A stretch of DNA of 64,000 bases. Source: Bacteroidota bacterium. Its GTDB lineage: Bacteria; Bacteroidota; Ignavibacteria; UBA10030; BY39. The translations under genes and the position numbers were made by a program. Shown here piece by piece: positions 44,133 through 53,116 of the stretch. The notes beneath the pieces are model-generated. The model did not search any database and had not been told where the DNA came from. It saw nothing but the letters and a program-made list of their open reading frames with translations. Position 1 is the stretch's first letter; each line of letters opens with the position of its first letter. The stretch lies in contig JAUXOG010000043.1 of the NCBI GenBank assembly GCA_030682385.1, positions 1-64,000 of the forward strand, written 5' to 3'.

Positions 44133-45047
44133 GTGATTTCAATTGATGAAATAAAAAACTTCTTTCAAGGCAGCATTCTTGTAAACGAGCCGATGAGTAA
44201 ATACACATCTATGCGCGTTGGCGGTCCGGCTGATTTACTGATTACGCCTGCCAATAAAGAAGATGCTGTGAATTTAATTACTTATTTGCAAAAAAATATC
44301 ATCGATTATATCGTAATGGGCAACGGCACGAATTTGTTAGTCAGCGATACCGGTGTGCGTAGTGTTGTAGTAAATTTTTCATCCGGACTGAATCAAATTA
44401 AAATCGAAAATAATTTAGTTAAAGCAGAAGCCGGAATTATTCTGGCGCGGTTCGTCGATTTTTGTATCCGCCATAGCCGCAGCGGTGTCGAAAAATTAGC
44501 CGGCATACCCGGAACAATCGGCGGTGCTATACTAATGAACGCAGGTGCTTACGGCTCGCAAATATCCGATTTTATATACGAAATCGAAATTGTTAAAGAC
44601 GGGCAGTTGCAAAAAATAAAAAAAGAAGATGCGAATTTCGGTTATCGCACTTCTGGTTTTGCAAACTCAGCAATAATCGGTGCATCGTTTGATTTGCCCG
44701 AAGGAAAAATAGATGAATTGATGCGGACGAAGACTGATTACCTGCAACGCCGTAACCAGTCGCAGCCGCTGAATTTTCCGAATTCAGGCAGCATTTTTAA
44801 AAATCCTGAAGGTAATTATGCCGCTAAATTGATTGAAGAAGCGGGTTTGAAAGGTACGCGTCTCGGTGCCGCTCAGATTTCTGAAAAGCACGGAAATTTT
44901 ATTGTTAATCTTTGCGACTGTTCGGCTAACGATATTATTCAATTGATTAACATCGTACGAAAAACTGTTTACTCAAAAAATAAAATAAAATTAATTCCTG
45001 AAATCAAACTTGTCGGTTTTAATAACGAAGTGCTCGATGAATTCTAA
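44133..45047 (+). CDS. murB: UDP-N-acetylenolpyruvoylglucosamine reductase
   Basis: This FAD enzyme reduces UDP-GlcNAc-enolpyruvate to UDP-MurNAc. The 304 residues include the FAD-binding segment YTSMRVGGPADLL, the GIPGTIGGAILMNAGAYG loop and the catalytic-serine motif GSIFKNPEG of the type II form. The start is GTG at 44133, 4 bp after murC. The following start (ftsQ) overlaps nothing and lies at 45048. Confidence 0.96.
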   Translation: MISIDEIKNFFQGSILVNEPMSKYTSMRVGGPADLLITPANKEDAVNLITYLQKNIIDYIVMGNGTNLLVSDTGVRSVVVNFSSGLNQIKIENNLVKAEAGIILARFVDFCIRHSRSGVEKLAGIPGTIGGAILMNAGAYGSQISDFIYEIEIVKDGQLQKIKKEDANFGYRTSGFANSAIIGASFDLPEGKIDELMRTKTDYLQRRNQSQPLNFPNSGSIFKNPEGNYAAKLIEEAGLKGTRLGAAQISEKHGNFIVNLCDCSANDIIQLINIVRKTVYSKNKIKLIPEIKLVGFNNEVLDEF

Positions 45048-45815
45048 ATGACACTGAAAACTACATACTTAATCTTTTTTGTGTTGATAACAATTATGTT
45101 TCTGCTCTTGTGCGGATTTGCTAACCAATGGAAGCAAATTATTGTAGTAGAAAAAGTAGAAGTGCAGGGTATATATATTCTTCCTGAAAGAGATGTTGTA
45201 AAATTAGCTGCTGTCAGATTCGGTAATCCGATTTTTGAAATTAATCTCGACAGCATACGAACAGGGCTTTTGCGTAATGAATACGTTGAAGAAGCAAATA
45301 TCAGCAGGAGCTTTTCGGGAACACTGCATATTGCAATTCGTGAACGGAAACCGATCGGTTCGTTGATGTTCAATAAAATGTGGTACGTTGATGATAATGG
45401 TACTTTGTTGAGTAAAATTCCCGCGAGTGTGGTTCTCGACCTTCCAATAATTTCAGGAGTGAAGCTAGAACCGGAAAAAATTAAAGGGGGAACAGTAATT
45501 TCTAATACCGATGTTCAAACGGCGATTTCAATATTATCGGAAGTAATGAAAATTGATGACGATTTGTATTTCTTAATTTCTGAAATAGATCTCAATTACG
45601 GAAAAGACATCATAATTCATTCGGCAGATTATGGTGTGCCGATAAATTTAGGACGCGGTAACTACAGTCATAAGTTGAAATTGCTTTCAGCTTTTTGGCA
45701 GAAGTATGTTGTTACACGCGGTTCACAAAATTTAGAGTCGGTAGATGTGCGTTTTAAAAATCAACTTGTCGTCAAATGGAAAGAAGAACACAAAGCAAAA
45801 GATAGAACGATATAA
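45048..45815 (+). CDS. ftsQ: Cell division protein FtsQ/DivIB
   Basis: The 255-residue bitopic protein has a single membrane helix (about residues 6-25). A POTRA domain follows (VEKVEVQGIYILPERDVVKLAAV) with the conserved RSFSGTLHIAIRERKPIG segment, then a beta domain. It links early and late divisome proteins. It begins directly after the murB stop and precedes ftsA by 11 bp. Confidence 0.93.
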   Translation: MTLKTTYLIFFVLITIMFLLLCGFANQWKQIIVVEKVEVQGIYILPERDVVKLAAVRFGNPIFEINLDSIRTGLLRNEYVEEANISRSFSGTLHIAIRERKPIGSLMFNKMWYVDDNGTLLSKIPASVVLDLPIISGVKLEPEKIKGGTVISNTDVQTAISILSEVMKIDDDLYFLISEIDLNYGKDIIIHSADYGVPINLGRGNYSHKLKLLSAFWQKYVVTRGSQNLESVDVRFKNQLVVKWKEEHKAKDRTI

Positions 45816-45826
45816 AAAGGAATAAA

Positions 45827-47062
45827 ATGGAGAATGAAATTTTAGTAGGACTTGATATTGGCACAACAAAAGTTTGTGCGGTTGTAGCAAAAATTGATGA
45901 GCAATCGAATATAAATATTTTAGGTGTCGGCTTAAGTCCGTCCGACGGATTGACGCGTGGGGTTGTAACTAATATTGAAAAAACAGTCCGTTCGATTAAC
46001 AGTGCAGTAGCTGAAGCTGAGACGAGATCGGGTATTCAAATTCAATCAGTGATTGCAGGAATAGCCGGCGAGCATATACAAAGTTTTCAAAGCCGTGGTG
46101 TAATTGCAATAAGCAATCCCGAAAACGATATAACTAAAGCTGATGTCGATCGCTTGATCGAAGATACAAAGCGTGTTGCCCTTCCTTCCGATCGAAAAAT
46201 TATACACGTTATCCCACAAGAGTTTATTATCGATGGACAAGATGGTGTGAAGGATCCGGTCGGGATGTCGGGTGTTCGGTTAGAAGCAAATGTACATATT
46301 ATTACCGGTTTGATTTCGGCAGCTCAAAATATACACAAATGTGTTGAACGAGCCGGACTTCAAATTTATGATATGGTACTTGAACCGCTTGCTTCAAGTT
46401 ATGCCGTTTTAGATGATGAAGAAAAAGAAGTCGGTGTTGCTTTGTTAGATATAGGTGGCGGAACAACCGACCTTGCAGTATTCGAGGATAAAACGATTCG
46501 CCACACTGCTGTAATTCCCATTGCGGGTAATCAGGTTACAAACGACCTGCGTAAAGTGCTTGGAATTTTAACCGAGCAAGCAGAGAAGTTGAAATGCCAG
46601 AATGGTTTTGCTTACCTACCAAGTGTGGTTGATGATGGTCCAATAATTCTTCCCGGCATCGGCGGCAGACCACCGTTAGAAGTGGATAAGCGACTTGTTG
46701 CACAAATAATTCAGCCACGAATGGAAGAGATATTAGAGATTGCTTTATTGGAAATTAAACGATCAGGATCATCGAAACATTTAGGTGCAGGTATTGTACT
46801 GACCGGTGGCGGTTCGCTGATAAAAGGTACCGCAGAATTAGCAAAAGAAGTTTTAGGAATGCCTGTAAAAATTGGAATCCCATCAGGATTTAAAGCCGGT
46901 TTAGTTCGTGAGGTTGAAAATCCGATATATGCTACAAGTGTGGGTTTAGTTTTGTACGGCTTGCGAAATCGTGCACTCCGCTTATCCGGACGGAATGGAA
47001 AGAAAAAAGGTTCAGTAAAAAAAGTTTACGAATTTATGAAAGACTGGTATAAGAATATTTAA
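45827..47062 (+). CDS. ftsA: Cell division protein FtsA
   Basis: This actin-like ATPase tethers FtsZ filaments to the membrane. The 411 residues show the phosphate-1 loop LVGLDIGTTKVCAVV, the phosphate-2 loop LLDIGGGTTDLAV and the adenosine motif GIVLTGGGSLI. The C-terminal amphipathic helix (VKKVYEFMKDWYKNI) is the membrane-targeting sequence. It has a good AAAAGGAAT ribosome binding site and precedes ftsZ by 39 bp. Confidence 0.97.
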   Translation: MENEILVGLDIGTTKVCAVVAKIDEQSNINILGVGLSPSDGLTRGVVTNIEKTVRSINSAVAEAETRSGIQIQSVIAGIAGEHIQSFQSRGVIAISNPENDITKADVDRLIEDTKRVALPSDRKIIHVIPQEFIIDGQDGVKDPVGMSGVRLEANVHIITGLISAAQNIHKCVERAGLQIYDMVLEPLASSYAVLDDEEKEVGVALLDIGGGTTDLAVFEDKTIRHTAVIPIAGNQVTNDLRKVLGILTEQAEKLKCQNGFAYLPSVVDDGPIILPGIGGRPPLEVDKRLVAQIIQPRMEEILEIALLEIKRSGSSKHLGAGIVLTGGGSLIKGTAELAKEVLGMPVKIGIPSGFKAGLVREVENPIYATSVGLVLYGLRNRALRLSGRNGKKKGSVKKVYEFMKDWYKNI

Positions 47063-47101
47063 TTAATTAATTTTTTCAAAACAAAATAAGGAGATACTGA
47101 G

Positions 47102-48277
47102 ATGATAGAACTCGATTATAATTTTGACCGTGGTGCAAAAATCCGCGTCGTCGGTGTAGGCGGCGGCGGTGGAAATGCGATCAACAGTATGATTGATATG
47201 GGCTTGAATGGTGTAGATTTTTTTGTAATCAACACCGATTTACAAGCACTTGAAAGAAGCAAGGCACCCAACAAAATCCAAGTCGGAAAAAACCTGACTC
47301 GCGGTTTAGGCGCCGGAGCTGATCCCCAAACCGGTATGCGTGCAGTAGAAGAAGACAGAGACGAGTTAGCACGGGCATTAGCCGGAAGCGATATGGTATT
47401 TGTTACAGCCGGAATGGGCGGCGGCACAGGTACAGGTGGTGCGCCAATCGTTGCCAACATTGCCAAAAGTATAAATGCGTTAGTAGTCGGAATCGTTACT
47501 AAACCGTTCAATGTCGAAGGTAAGCATCGTATGGCAAATGCTGATGCCGGTCTCGAAGAACTGAAAAAGCATGTTGATACACTCATCATAATTCCAAATC
47601 AAAAATTAATTTCAATAGTTGACAGAGATACGCCGCTTACCGCAGCTTTCAATAAAGCCAACGAGGTGTTATATAATGCAACCCGCGGTATCTCCGATAT
47701 CATAACTGTTCCCGGTTATGTTAACCGTGATTTTGCCGACATCAGAACAATTATGAAGGAAGCAGGCGATGCTTTAATGGGTACGGGCAGAGCTAGCGGC
47801 GAAAATCGTGCAGTCGAGGCAGCTCACGCAGCAATTTCAAGTCCTTTACTCGATGGTGTGTCTATCGCAGGTGCACAAGGTGTGCTTGTTAATGTTTGCG
47901 GCGGTCCAAATATGTCGCTGGTCGAAGCCGATGAAGCAGTTCAAGTAATTCACGATGCTGCCGGTGAAGATGCTAACATCATTATGGGATATGTTGTAGA
48001 TGAATCTTTTGGCGACGATATAATGGTTACAGTTATCGCTACCGGTTTTAACCGACGCGGCATAGGTTCTGTCCGTCCTGTCAAAAGAGATATTAAGATT
48101 GTCGAAAGAATTCCGGCAGGGATACAAGACATCAGAACTTTAGATGAACCGACAATAATCAGAAAAGGTATTGATATACATTCCCAGATTCATAAATCGT
48201 ACATCATCGAGGATCAGGAACGGATATTCAAAACCGATTCAAGCAAACCGGCATTTTTAAGAAAAATTATGGATTAG
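47102..48277 (+). CDS. ftsZ: Cell division GTPase FtsZ
   Basis: This tubulin-like GTPase forms the Z-ring. The 391 residues have the tubulin signature GGGTGTGGAP, the N-terminal VVGVGGGGGNAIN and the T7 loop DFADIRTIM. The linker after about residue 330 is short. The C-terminal peptide reads SKPAFLRKIMD, matching the conserved tail that binds FtsA. It is the last gene of the dcw cluster. Confidence 0.98.
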   Translation: MIELDYNFDRGAKIRVVGVGGGGGNAINSMIDMGLNGVDFFVINTDLQALERSKAPNKIQVGKNLTRGLGAGADPQTGMRAVEEDRDELARALAGSDMVFVTAGMGGGTGTGGAPIVANIAKSINALVVGIVTKPFNVEGKHRMANADAGLEELKKHVDTLIIIPNQKLISIVDRDTPLTAAFNKANEVLYNATRGISDIITVPGYVNRDFADIRTIMKEAGDALMGTGRASGENRAVEAAHAAISSPLLDGVSIAGAQGVLVNVCGGPNMSLVEADEAVQVIHDAAGEDANIIMGYVVDESFGDDIMVTVIATGFNRRGIGSVRPVKRDIKIVERIPAGIQDIRTLDEPTIIRKGIDIHSQIHKSYIIEDQERIFKTDSSKPAFLRKIMD

Positions 48278-48337
48278 AAGGAAAATAAAATAAGCTACAC
48301 CTAAATAAAATATCATTAACTAATTACAAAGGTTCTT

Positions 48338-50605
48338 ATGAAGCAATGTTTTGTATTAGCTGTAATTTTAGGATTTCTTTTTACATTCGCAGTATTTGCC
48401 CAGCAATTAGAAATCCATCATATCAACGTAGGACAGGCAGATGCAACGTTGATCAAATCACCAACAGGTATTACGGTCTTAATTGATGGTGGTAATACTG
48501 GAAATGGAACAAATATAATTCGACCATATTTAACTTCACTCGGTATTACGTATCTCAATTATGTAATATGTTCACATTATCATGCAGACCACATAGGTGG
48601 TTTGGATGAAGTGATAAATGGAATGGGCGCTTCTAACATCGGTGCAGTATATGACAGAGGACGAGATGCACCACTGCCTACTACAGTCGCATTTACTGAT
48701 TATGAAATTGCTGCTAATTCAACCGGTCGCCGATATAAAGTTGCACTCGGTCAAGTACTCGATCTTGGCGGGGGGTTAACAATGAAATGCGTAGCTACCG
48801 ATGGTGAAGTATTAAATTTCGGAGTTGTACCCGGTGCTACAGGGAGTGAAAACGATTTAAGTATTGGCTGGCTGCTTAACTTTAATACGTTCCAATACTT
48901 TACCGGAGGAGATTTAGGCGGTGAATCCACTTCCTATGCCGACAACGAAACTCCTCTCGCACCTCAAGTAGGTGATGTTGACGCATTTAAAATCAATCAT
49001 CACGGAAGTCAGTACAGCACAAACCAGACATTTGTTAACACGCTGCAACCGGAAGTTGGAATAATACCGGTAGGCACTAACACATACGGCCATCCAACAC
49101 AAATAGTTCTTGACCGTCTTGACGTTGCAAATTGTTATATCTATCAAACTGCTACTGGTTCAGGCGGAACAATCCCATCGGGTGCAGGAGTTGTAGCTAA
49201 TAATCATGTTATTTTAAAAACTTCAGGTACAAGCTATACCGTAACGTATGGTACAACTACTCATTCATATACGGGTGATGGTGGTTCAGGGGATGTAACG
49301 CCTCCGGTAATTTCGGGCGTCAATGCCTCATCAATTACTTCAACAGGCGCGACGATTAACTGGATAACAGACGAAGCATCCAATTCTGTTGTGGAGTATG
49401 GCTTAACAACTTCTTATGGTTCATCGTCGTCAAATGCGACTATGGTTACAAGTCACAGTATTACTTTAACAGGTCTAAGCGCAAGTACAATATATCATTA
49501 TCGGGTAAAATCAACGGATGCTGCTAACAACACTGCTACATCAGTCGATTATACATTCACAACGCTGAGTAACGATGTAACACCACCTATAATCTCGAGT
49601 GTTCAAGTAATTAACCTTACTACAACAGGTGCCACAATTAACTGGACAACTGATGAAGCATCCAATTCTGTTGTTGAGTATGGATTAACAACATCTTATG
49701 GCTCATCAACAACAGATGCAAGCATGGTAACGAGCCACAGTGTTACACTTAGCGGACTTTCTGCCGGGGCGGTTTATCACTACCGTGTAAAATCTACTGA
49801 TGCTGCCGGCAATACTACAACCGATGTTGATCACTCATTCCAAACCGGCGCTCCTTATACTTATGTCGCATCCGCAACAACGATTACGAGCGGAAGTCTC
49901 AGTTCCGGAACTTACTCAAACCTCGCAACTAATAATGCAAGTTATTATGTATTAAATTCTACAACAACTGGAACAAGAATAACCGATTGGTATGGAAGTG
50001 TAACTATTGCTCAGGTACCATCTTCTATTTCTAAACTCACCGTAACCTATGACGGAAAGTATTCGCGAACCACAACCCAAACACTTCATTTGTACAATTG
50101 GGCAACTTCAGCGTGGGCGCAGATTGATTCCCGTTCAGTCGGAACATCCGATGTAACGGTTACAAATGTTCAAGTATCTCCTGCAAACTATATTTCTACA
50201 TCGGGTGTAATTCGTTTACGAGTGTACGGTACGGGTGGAACGAAGAATTATACATGTTCGGGCGACTTTATGCAGTTCGTAGTGGATGCTGCCGGTTCAG
50301 TTATTTCGAAACCCGGAATTTCAGGCATAGAAAATACTCCCACCACGTTTGCGCTATACCAGAACTATCCTAATCCGTTCAATCCGGCAACAACTATCAA
50401 ATATCAGATTCCGGATGCTATGAATGTAACTTTAAATGTGTATGATATGTTAGGAAGAGAAGTTGCTACTTTAGTTAATGGATTTGTAGATGCCGGTTCT
50501 CACGAAGTTGTATGGGATGCTGCAAATTATCCGAGTGGAGTTTATGTGTATAAACTCACCATGGGTAACCATTATGAAATGAAAAAGATGTTGTTAGTCA
50601 AATAA
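48338..50605 (+). CDS. Secreted metallo-beta-lactamase-fold hydrolase with fibronectin-like repeats and T9SS signal
   Basis: The 755-residue protein has a signal peptide (about residues 1-22, ending AVFAQQ). A ComEC-type metallo-beta-lactamase domain follows (about 25-305) with the metal motif SHYHADHIGG and later HHGSQYS. Two nearly identical fibronectin/phosphatase-N-like domains come next, each starting DVTPP. A beta domain and a T9SS type A sorting domain (YQNYPNPFNP) complete it. It is probably an extracellular or surface hydrolase. Such ComEC-like domains can act on nucleic acids or phospholipids. It follows ftsZ by 60 bp but is unlikely to belong functionally to the dcw cluster. Confidence 0.9.
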   Translation: MKQCFVLAVILGFLFTFAVFAQQLEIHHINVGQADATLIKSPTGITVLIDGGNTGNGTNIIRPYLTSLGITYLNYVICSHYHADHIGGLDEVINGMGASNIGAVYDRGRDAPLPTTVAFTDYEIAANSTGRRYKVALGQVLDLGGGLTMKCVATDGEVLNFGVVPGATGSENDLSIGWLLNFNTFQYFTGGDLGGESTSYADNETPLAPQVGDVDAFKINHHGSQYSTNQTFVNTLQPEVGIIPVGTNTYGHPTQIVLDRLDVANCYIYQTATGSGGTIPSGAGVVANNHVILKTSGTSYTVTYGTTTHSYTGDGGSGDVTPPVISGVNASSITSTGATINWITDEASNSVVEYGLTTSYGSSSSNATMVTSHSITLTGLSASTIYHYRVKSTDAANNTATSVDYTFTTLSNDVTPPIISSVQVINLTTTGATINWTTDEASNSVVEYGLTTSYGSSTTDASMVTSHSVTLSGLSAGAVYHYRVKSTDAAGNTTTDVDHSFQTGAPYTYVASATTITSGSLSSGTYSNLATNNASYYVLNSTTTGTRITDWYGSVTIAQVPSSISKLTVTYDGKYSRTTTQTLHLYNWATSAWAQIDSRSVGTSDVTVTNVQVSPANYISTSGVIRLRVYGTGGTKNYTCSGDFMQFVVDAAGSVISKPGISGIENTPTTFALYQNYPNPFNPATTIKYQIPDAMNVTLNVYDMLGREVATLVNGFVDAGSHEVVWDAANYPSGVYVYKLTMGNHYEMKKMLLVK
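49292..49843 (+). repeat. Tandem 282-bp coding repeat (two fibronectin-like domains)
   Basis: Two units with a period of 282 bp (starting GATGTAAC at 49292 and 49574) encode domains sharing long identical blocks such as TDEASNSVVEYGLTTSYGSS. The closeness suggests recent duplication within the gene. Unit number could vary by recombination. Confidence 0.85.
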
Positions 50606-50635
50606 TTTTCAATCTCCAAATATTGTTTAATTCGA

Positions 50636-50669
50636 CCTCCGGAATCTCAAAATTTCGGAGGTGTTTATT
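50636..50669 (+). terminator. Intrinsic terminator after the secreted hydrolase gene
   Basis: CCTCCG and CGGAGG form a 6-bp stem, extended by flanking A/T pairs. The T-rich stretch TGTTTATTTTT follows directly. It lies 31 bp after the stop codon at 50605 and separates that gene from the CBS-domain gene. Confidence 0.75.
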
Positions 50670-50673
50670 TTTC

Positions 50674-50702
50674 TTGACTTAATCGTAACATAAATTTATA
50701 TT
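50674..50702 (+). promoter_or_regulatory. Sigma-70-like promoter of the CBS-domain gene
   Basis: TTGACT (50674-50679) and TATATT (50697-50702) are separated by 17 bp, a near-consensus housekeeping promoter. The ATG of the CBS gene follows 40 bp downstream, with AAGGAACC as the ribosome binding site. It lies just after the terminator, which supports its role. Confidence 0.65.
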
Positions 50703-50742
50703 CATACTATCGAATGTGTGAAATTAAAAAAAGGAACCTGTT

Positions 50743-51189
50743 ATGAATGCCAAAAAAATATTGGAATTAAAGGACCATAAAATCTATCAAATCAGGGAGG
50801 AGGCAGTTGTTTTTGAAGCGATAGAAGAATTGACTAAAAATAAAGTCGGGTTGCTGATTGTTAAGAATTCGAGCGGCGATATTTCGGGTGTCCTCTCAGA
50901 GCGCGACATCATACGAAAATGTGTTTCTCAAAAAAAGGATCCGCAGCAACTTAGAGTTAGTGAAATAATGACTCCGCGCGAAAAAATAGTTGTCGCAGGA
51001 GAAGAAGATGATATTCAAAGTTTGATGAATACAATGAATGAAAAAAGGATCAGGCACCTCCCGGTATTCAGAGGCAAAGAAATGACGGGAGTTGTATCAA
51101 TCGGTGACATCATAAAAAATATGCTCGAGATAAAGGATTACGAAATTAAAACATTGATAGAGTATATTTCAGGAAAATATCCGAGATAA
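50743..51189 (+). CDS. CBS-domain pair protein
   Basis: The 148 residues form two CBS motifs with nothing else. The first runs from about residue 10 to 60 (VGLLIVKNSSGDISGVLSERDIIR) and the second from about 75 to 130 (IRHLPVFRGKEMTGVVSIGDIIK). Such stand-alone CBS pairs bind adenine nucleotides and act as energy or redox sensors. Its own promoter and upstream terminator suggest independent control. It is 6 bp before the DUF429 gene. Confidence 0.9.
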   Translation: MNAKKILELKDHKIYQIREEAVVFEAIEELTKNKVGLLIVKNSSGDISGVLSERDIIRKCVSQKKDPQQLRVSEIMTPREKIVVAGEEDDIQSLMNTMNEKRIRHLPVFRGKEMTGVVSIGDIIKNMLEIKDYEIKTLIEYISGKYPR

Positions 51190-51195
51190 AAATTA

Positions 51196-51813
51196 TTGGG
51201 TAAGAGTAAAAGAGTTTTCTCTTCAATCGTAGGCATCGACTTAGCCGGAAGTCCTAAGCGGAACACGGGTATTTGTTTACTGAAAGGGAAAACCGTAGAT
51301 AAGTATGCTACTGTGTATTCAGATTCAGAAATAATTTCTTTTGTGGAAGAAGCTAAGCCAATGCTTGTAGCAATAGATGCACCCTTAAATCTACCACCAG
51401 GACGAAAAAATATTGACGACAGGAACGGCGAGCATTTCCGTCCGTGCGATAGGGAGTTGTTGAAACGCGGTATCAGGTTCTTTCCGATTACACTTGGTCC
51501 AATGCGTTCTCTGACTGTCCGTGGGATTAAACTGAAAAAAATTTTGAAACGTAAAGGTTATGAGGTAATAGAAATTTACCCCGGTGCCGCTCAGGATGTT
51601 TGGGGTATTCCAAGAAAACAAAAAGGACTTTCAAAACTCAGAAAAGGTTTAGAAAAGCTTGGCTTGAAAGGGTTAAACAACAAGATGAACGGCGATGAAC
51701 TTGACGCTATTACAGGGGCATTGACCGGCAAATTGTTTCTGCAGGGAAAAGCTGAAGTTTTAGGAAATTGCAAAGGAGGGGCAATAATAGACCCCAAAAA
51801 CATAAAGTTATAA
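51196..51813 (+). CDS. DUF429 family protein
   Basis: The 205-residue protein belongs to the DUF429 family, which has an RNase H-like fold of unknown function. Recognisable features are VGIDLAGSPKRNTG at the N-terminus, AIDAPL in the middle, EIYPGAAQ, and DELDAITGALTG near the end. The acidic residues in these motifs occupy RNase H-like positions, so nuclease activity is possible. Translation starts at TTG, six bases after the CBS gene. They are probably one transcript. Confidence 0.85.
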   Translation: MGKSKRVFSSIVGIDLAGSPKRNTGICLLKGKTVDKYATVYSDSEIISFVEEAKPMLVAIDAPLNLPPGRKNIDDRNGEHFRPCDRELLKRGIRFFPITLGPMRSLTVRGIKLKKILKRKGYEVIEIYPGAAQDVWGIPRKQKGLSKLRKGLEKLGLKGLNNKMNGDELDAITGALTGKLFLQGKAEVLGNCKGGAIIDPKNIKL

Positions 51814-51957
51814 GTAGCCCGAATTGTTGATTTCTTCAAAACAACTTTTTATATTCACACTGTATCAATTCGGGAATAAATGGTAGTATTTATATATAGA
51901 TAGAAGTTCAGTATAAATAATAGTTAGCTAGCATTATTCAATATTAATATCGTTTCT

Positions 51958-52968
51958 ATGGGAATTGGATTAAAATATCAAGGTTCTTTTCAAACTATAG
52001 GAATTAAATATCCAAGCGAAAATCCCTTGTCTGAGCTTTGGTCTCGAATTGATCAACTCGGTTCTTCAGCTTTTTTGCATAATTCTATACGTAAGTTAAC
52101 ATCAGATGAAGAATTTGAGAAACTCATTGAATATTCGTCTTTAAGGATCCGTCAAGGAGTCCAGTTTCGTGAAGCTTCAAGTGGATCAAGGCAATTAACT
52201 TCACCTCTCACCTTGTATTATTCATACTTAAATTTGACTCGCGCTATTCTTGCCTTAAAGACTAGTTGCATTCCTTCCAAAGGACATGGGCTGAAATTAG
52301 TGGAATCAAATAGTCTCCTACAATGTGCTGCAAAAACGGGAGAAGGTACTTTTCAAGAATATCTCAAGACTTTGGGTGTTGATCTCCAAAATAATACAAC
52401 CTTCAGTTTGCAATATGTGCTTTCCCACATTGTTGAATTCACAAATGACAAGGCAATAGACCGAATGCTTGTGATACCTCCTTGTGCAATTTCTATTTAT
52501 GTGGATGCTGAAATAGATGGTCCGGTTCTTTTGCGCTTTCCACCAGCCCTGAAAGAATTTAGAAATGATTGGTCGATAGAATTTCCACATCTAAAAGGAA
52601 TATGCTCTTTAGCTTCCGAAGGAAATGTTTTATTGGTTAATCAAGAGTTTACGAATGATAATTCATATTATGAAATATCGAAATTCTGCTCTGATCATTT
52701 ATTGCCAAGTCTTACAATTCAAGAAATACCAACTTGGTATTTATTAAGAAATATAGATGATAAAAAAGTATTGCCACGCACTGCTTATTATTTTATCGCA
52801 AGTTTTATTCTTGGTAGTCTCGTGCGATATCAGCCAGAATCACTTCAGGATGCAATGGATGTTAATTCTGAAATTAATTGGCTTATTAGACGTTTTATTT
52901 CTTATAGCGAAAGATTCTATCCTCAACTGATGTTATGCTGGCTCTATGGTAAACAAATATATTTTTAA
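51958..52968 (+). CDS. YaaC-like protein
   Basis: The 336 residues resemble the YaaC-like family (for example SPLTLYYSYLNLTRAILALK and GHGLKLVES near residues 80-120). The family's function is unknown, but members occur in accessory regions. There is no signal peptide or clear membrane helix. It stands alone on the plus strand, with sites resembling integron attC core boxes on each side (GTTAGCT at 51923 and GGCTAACCAGACGCT at 52974). It may therefore be a mobile cassette. Confidence 0.7.
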   Translation: MGIGLKYQGSFQTIGIKYPSENPLSELWSRIDQLGSSAFLHNSIRKLTSDEEFEKLIEYSSLRIRQGVQFREASSGSRQLTSPLTLYYSYLNLTRAILALKTSCIPSKGHGLKLVESNSLLQCAAKTGEGTFQEYLKTLGVDLQNNTTFSLQYVLSHIVEFTNDKAIDRMLVIPPCAISIYVDAEIDGPVLLRFPPALKEFRNDWSIEFPHLKGICSLASEGNVLLVNQEFTNDNSYYEISKFCSDHLLPSLTIQEIPTWYLLRNIDDKKVLPRTAYYFIASFILGSLVRYQPESLQDAMDVNSEINWLIRRFISYSERFYPQLMLCWLYGKQIYF

Positions 52969-52973
52969 GTGCT

Positions 52974-53003
52974 GGCTAACCAGACGCTAGCTGACAGCAG
53001 CGA
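52974..53003 (+). other. attC-like half site after the YaaC-like gene
   Basis: GGCTAACCAGACGCTAGC begins 6 bp after the stop codon. Its CTAACCAGACGCT matches the 3' arm of the attC-like site at 63080-63242 (CTAACCAGTCGCT, gene orientation) at 12 of 13 positions. The segment can also fold by itself (TGCTG/CAGCA with GCTA/TAGC). No matching right-hand arm was found downstream, so it may be a remnant. Confidence 0.4.
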
Positions 53004-53039
53004 AACAGGTTTGTAAAAAGTCTGTTTGTAAATTAAAAA

Positions 53040-53091
53040 GGACAATAACGACTAAAGCGACTTTTAACTGTCCTTACTGTCGTTTAAGTCC
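53040..53091. repeat. Imperfect GGAC...GTCC inverted repeat
   Basis: GGACAATAACGAC and GTCGTTTAAGTCC are imperfect inverted arms 26 bp apart, directly upstream of the four-helix-bundle gene. A related sequence, AAGGACATTAAGGACAGCAACGAC, occurs at about 60205. The motif may be part of a small mobile unit carrying four-helix-bundle genes. Confidence 0.5.
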
Positions 53092-53116
53092 TACAGAATA
53101 TCATAGGTACGGCAAT

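Noticed and set aside
49292-49843. Tandem repeat considered as a CRISPR or satellite
   Set aside because: The 282-bp period encodes two fibronectin-like domains in frame within one protein.
53030-53100. CRISPR-like spacing of GGAC/GTCC motifs
   Set aside because: Only two imperfect inverted arms are present, with no regular direct repeats or spacers.
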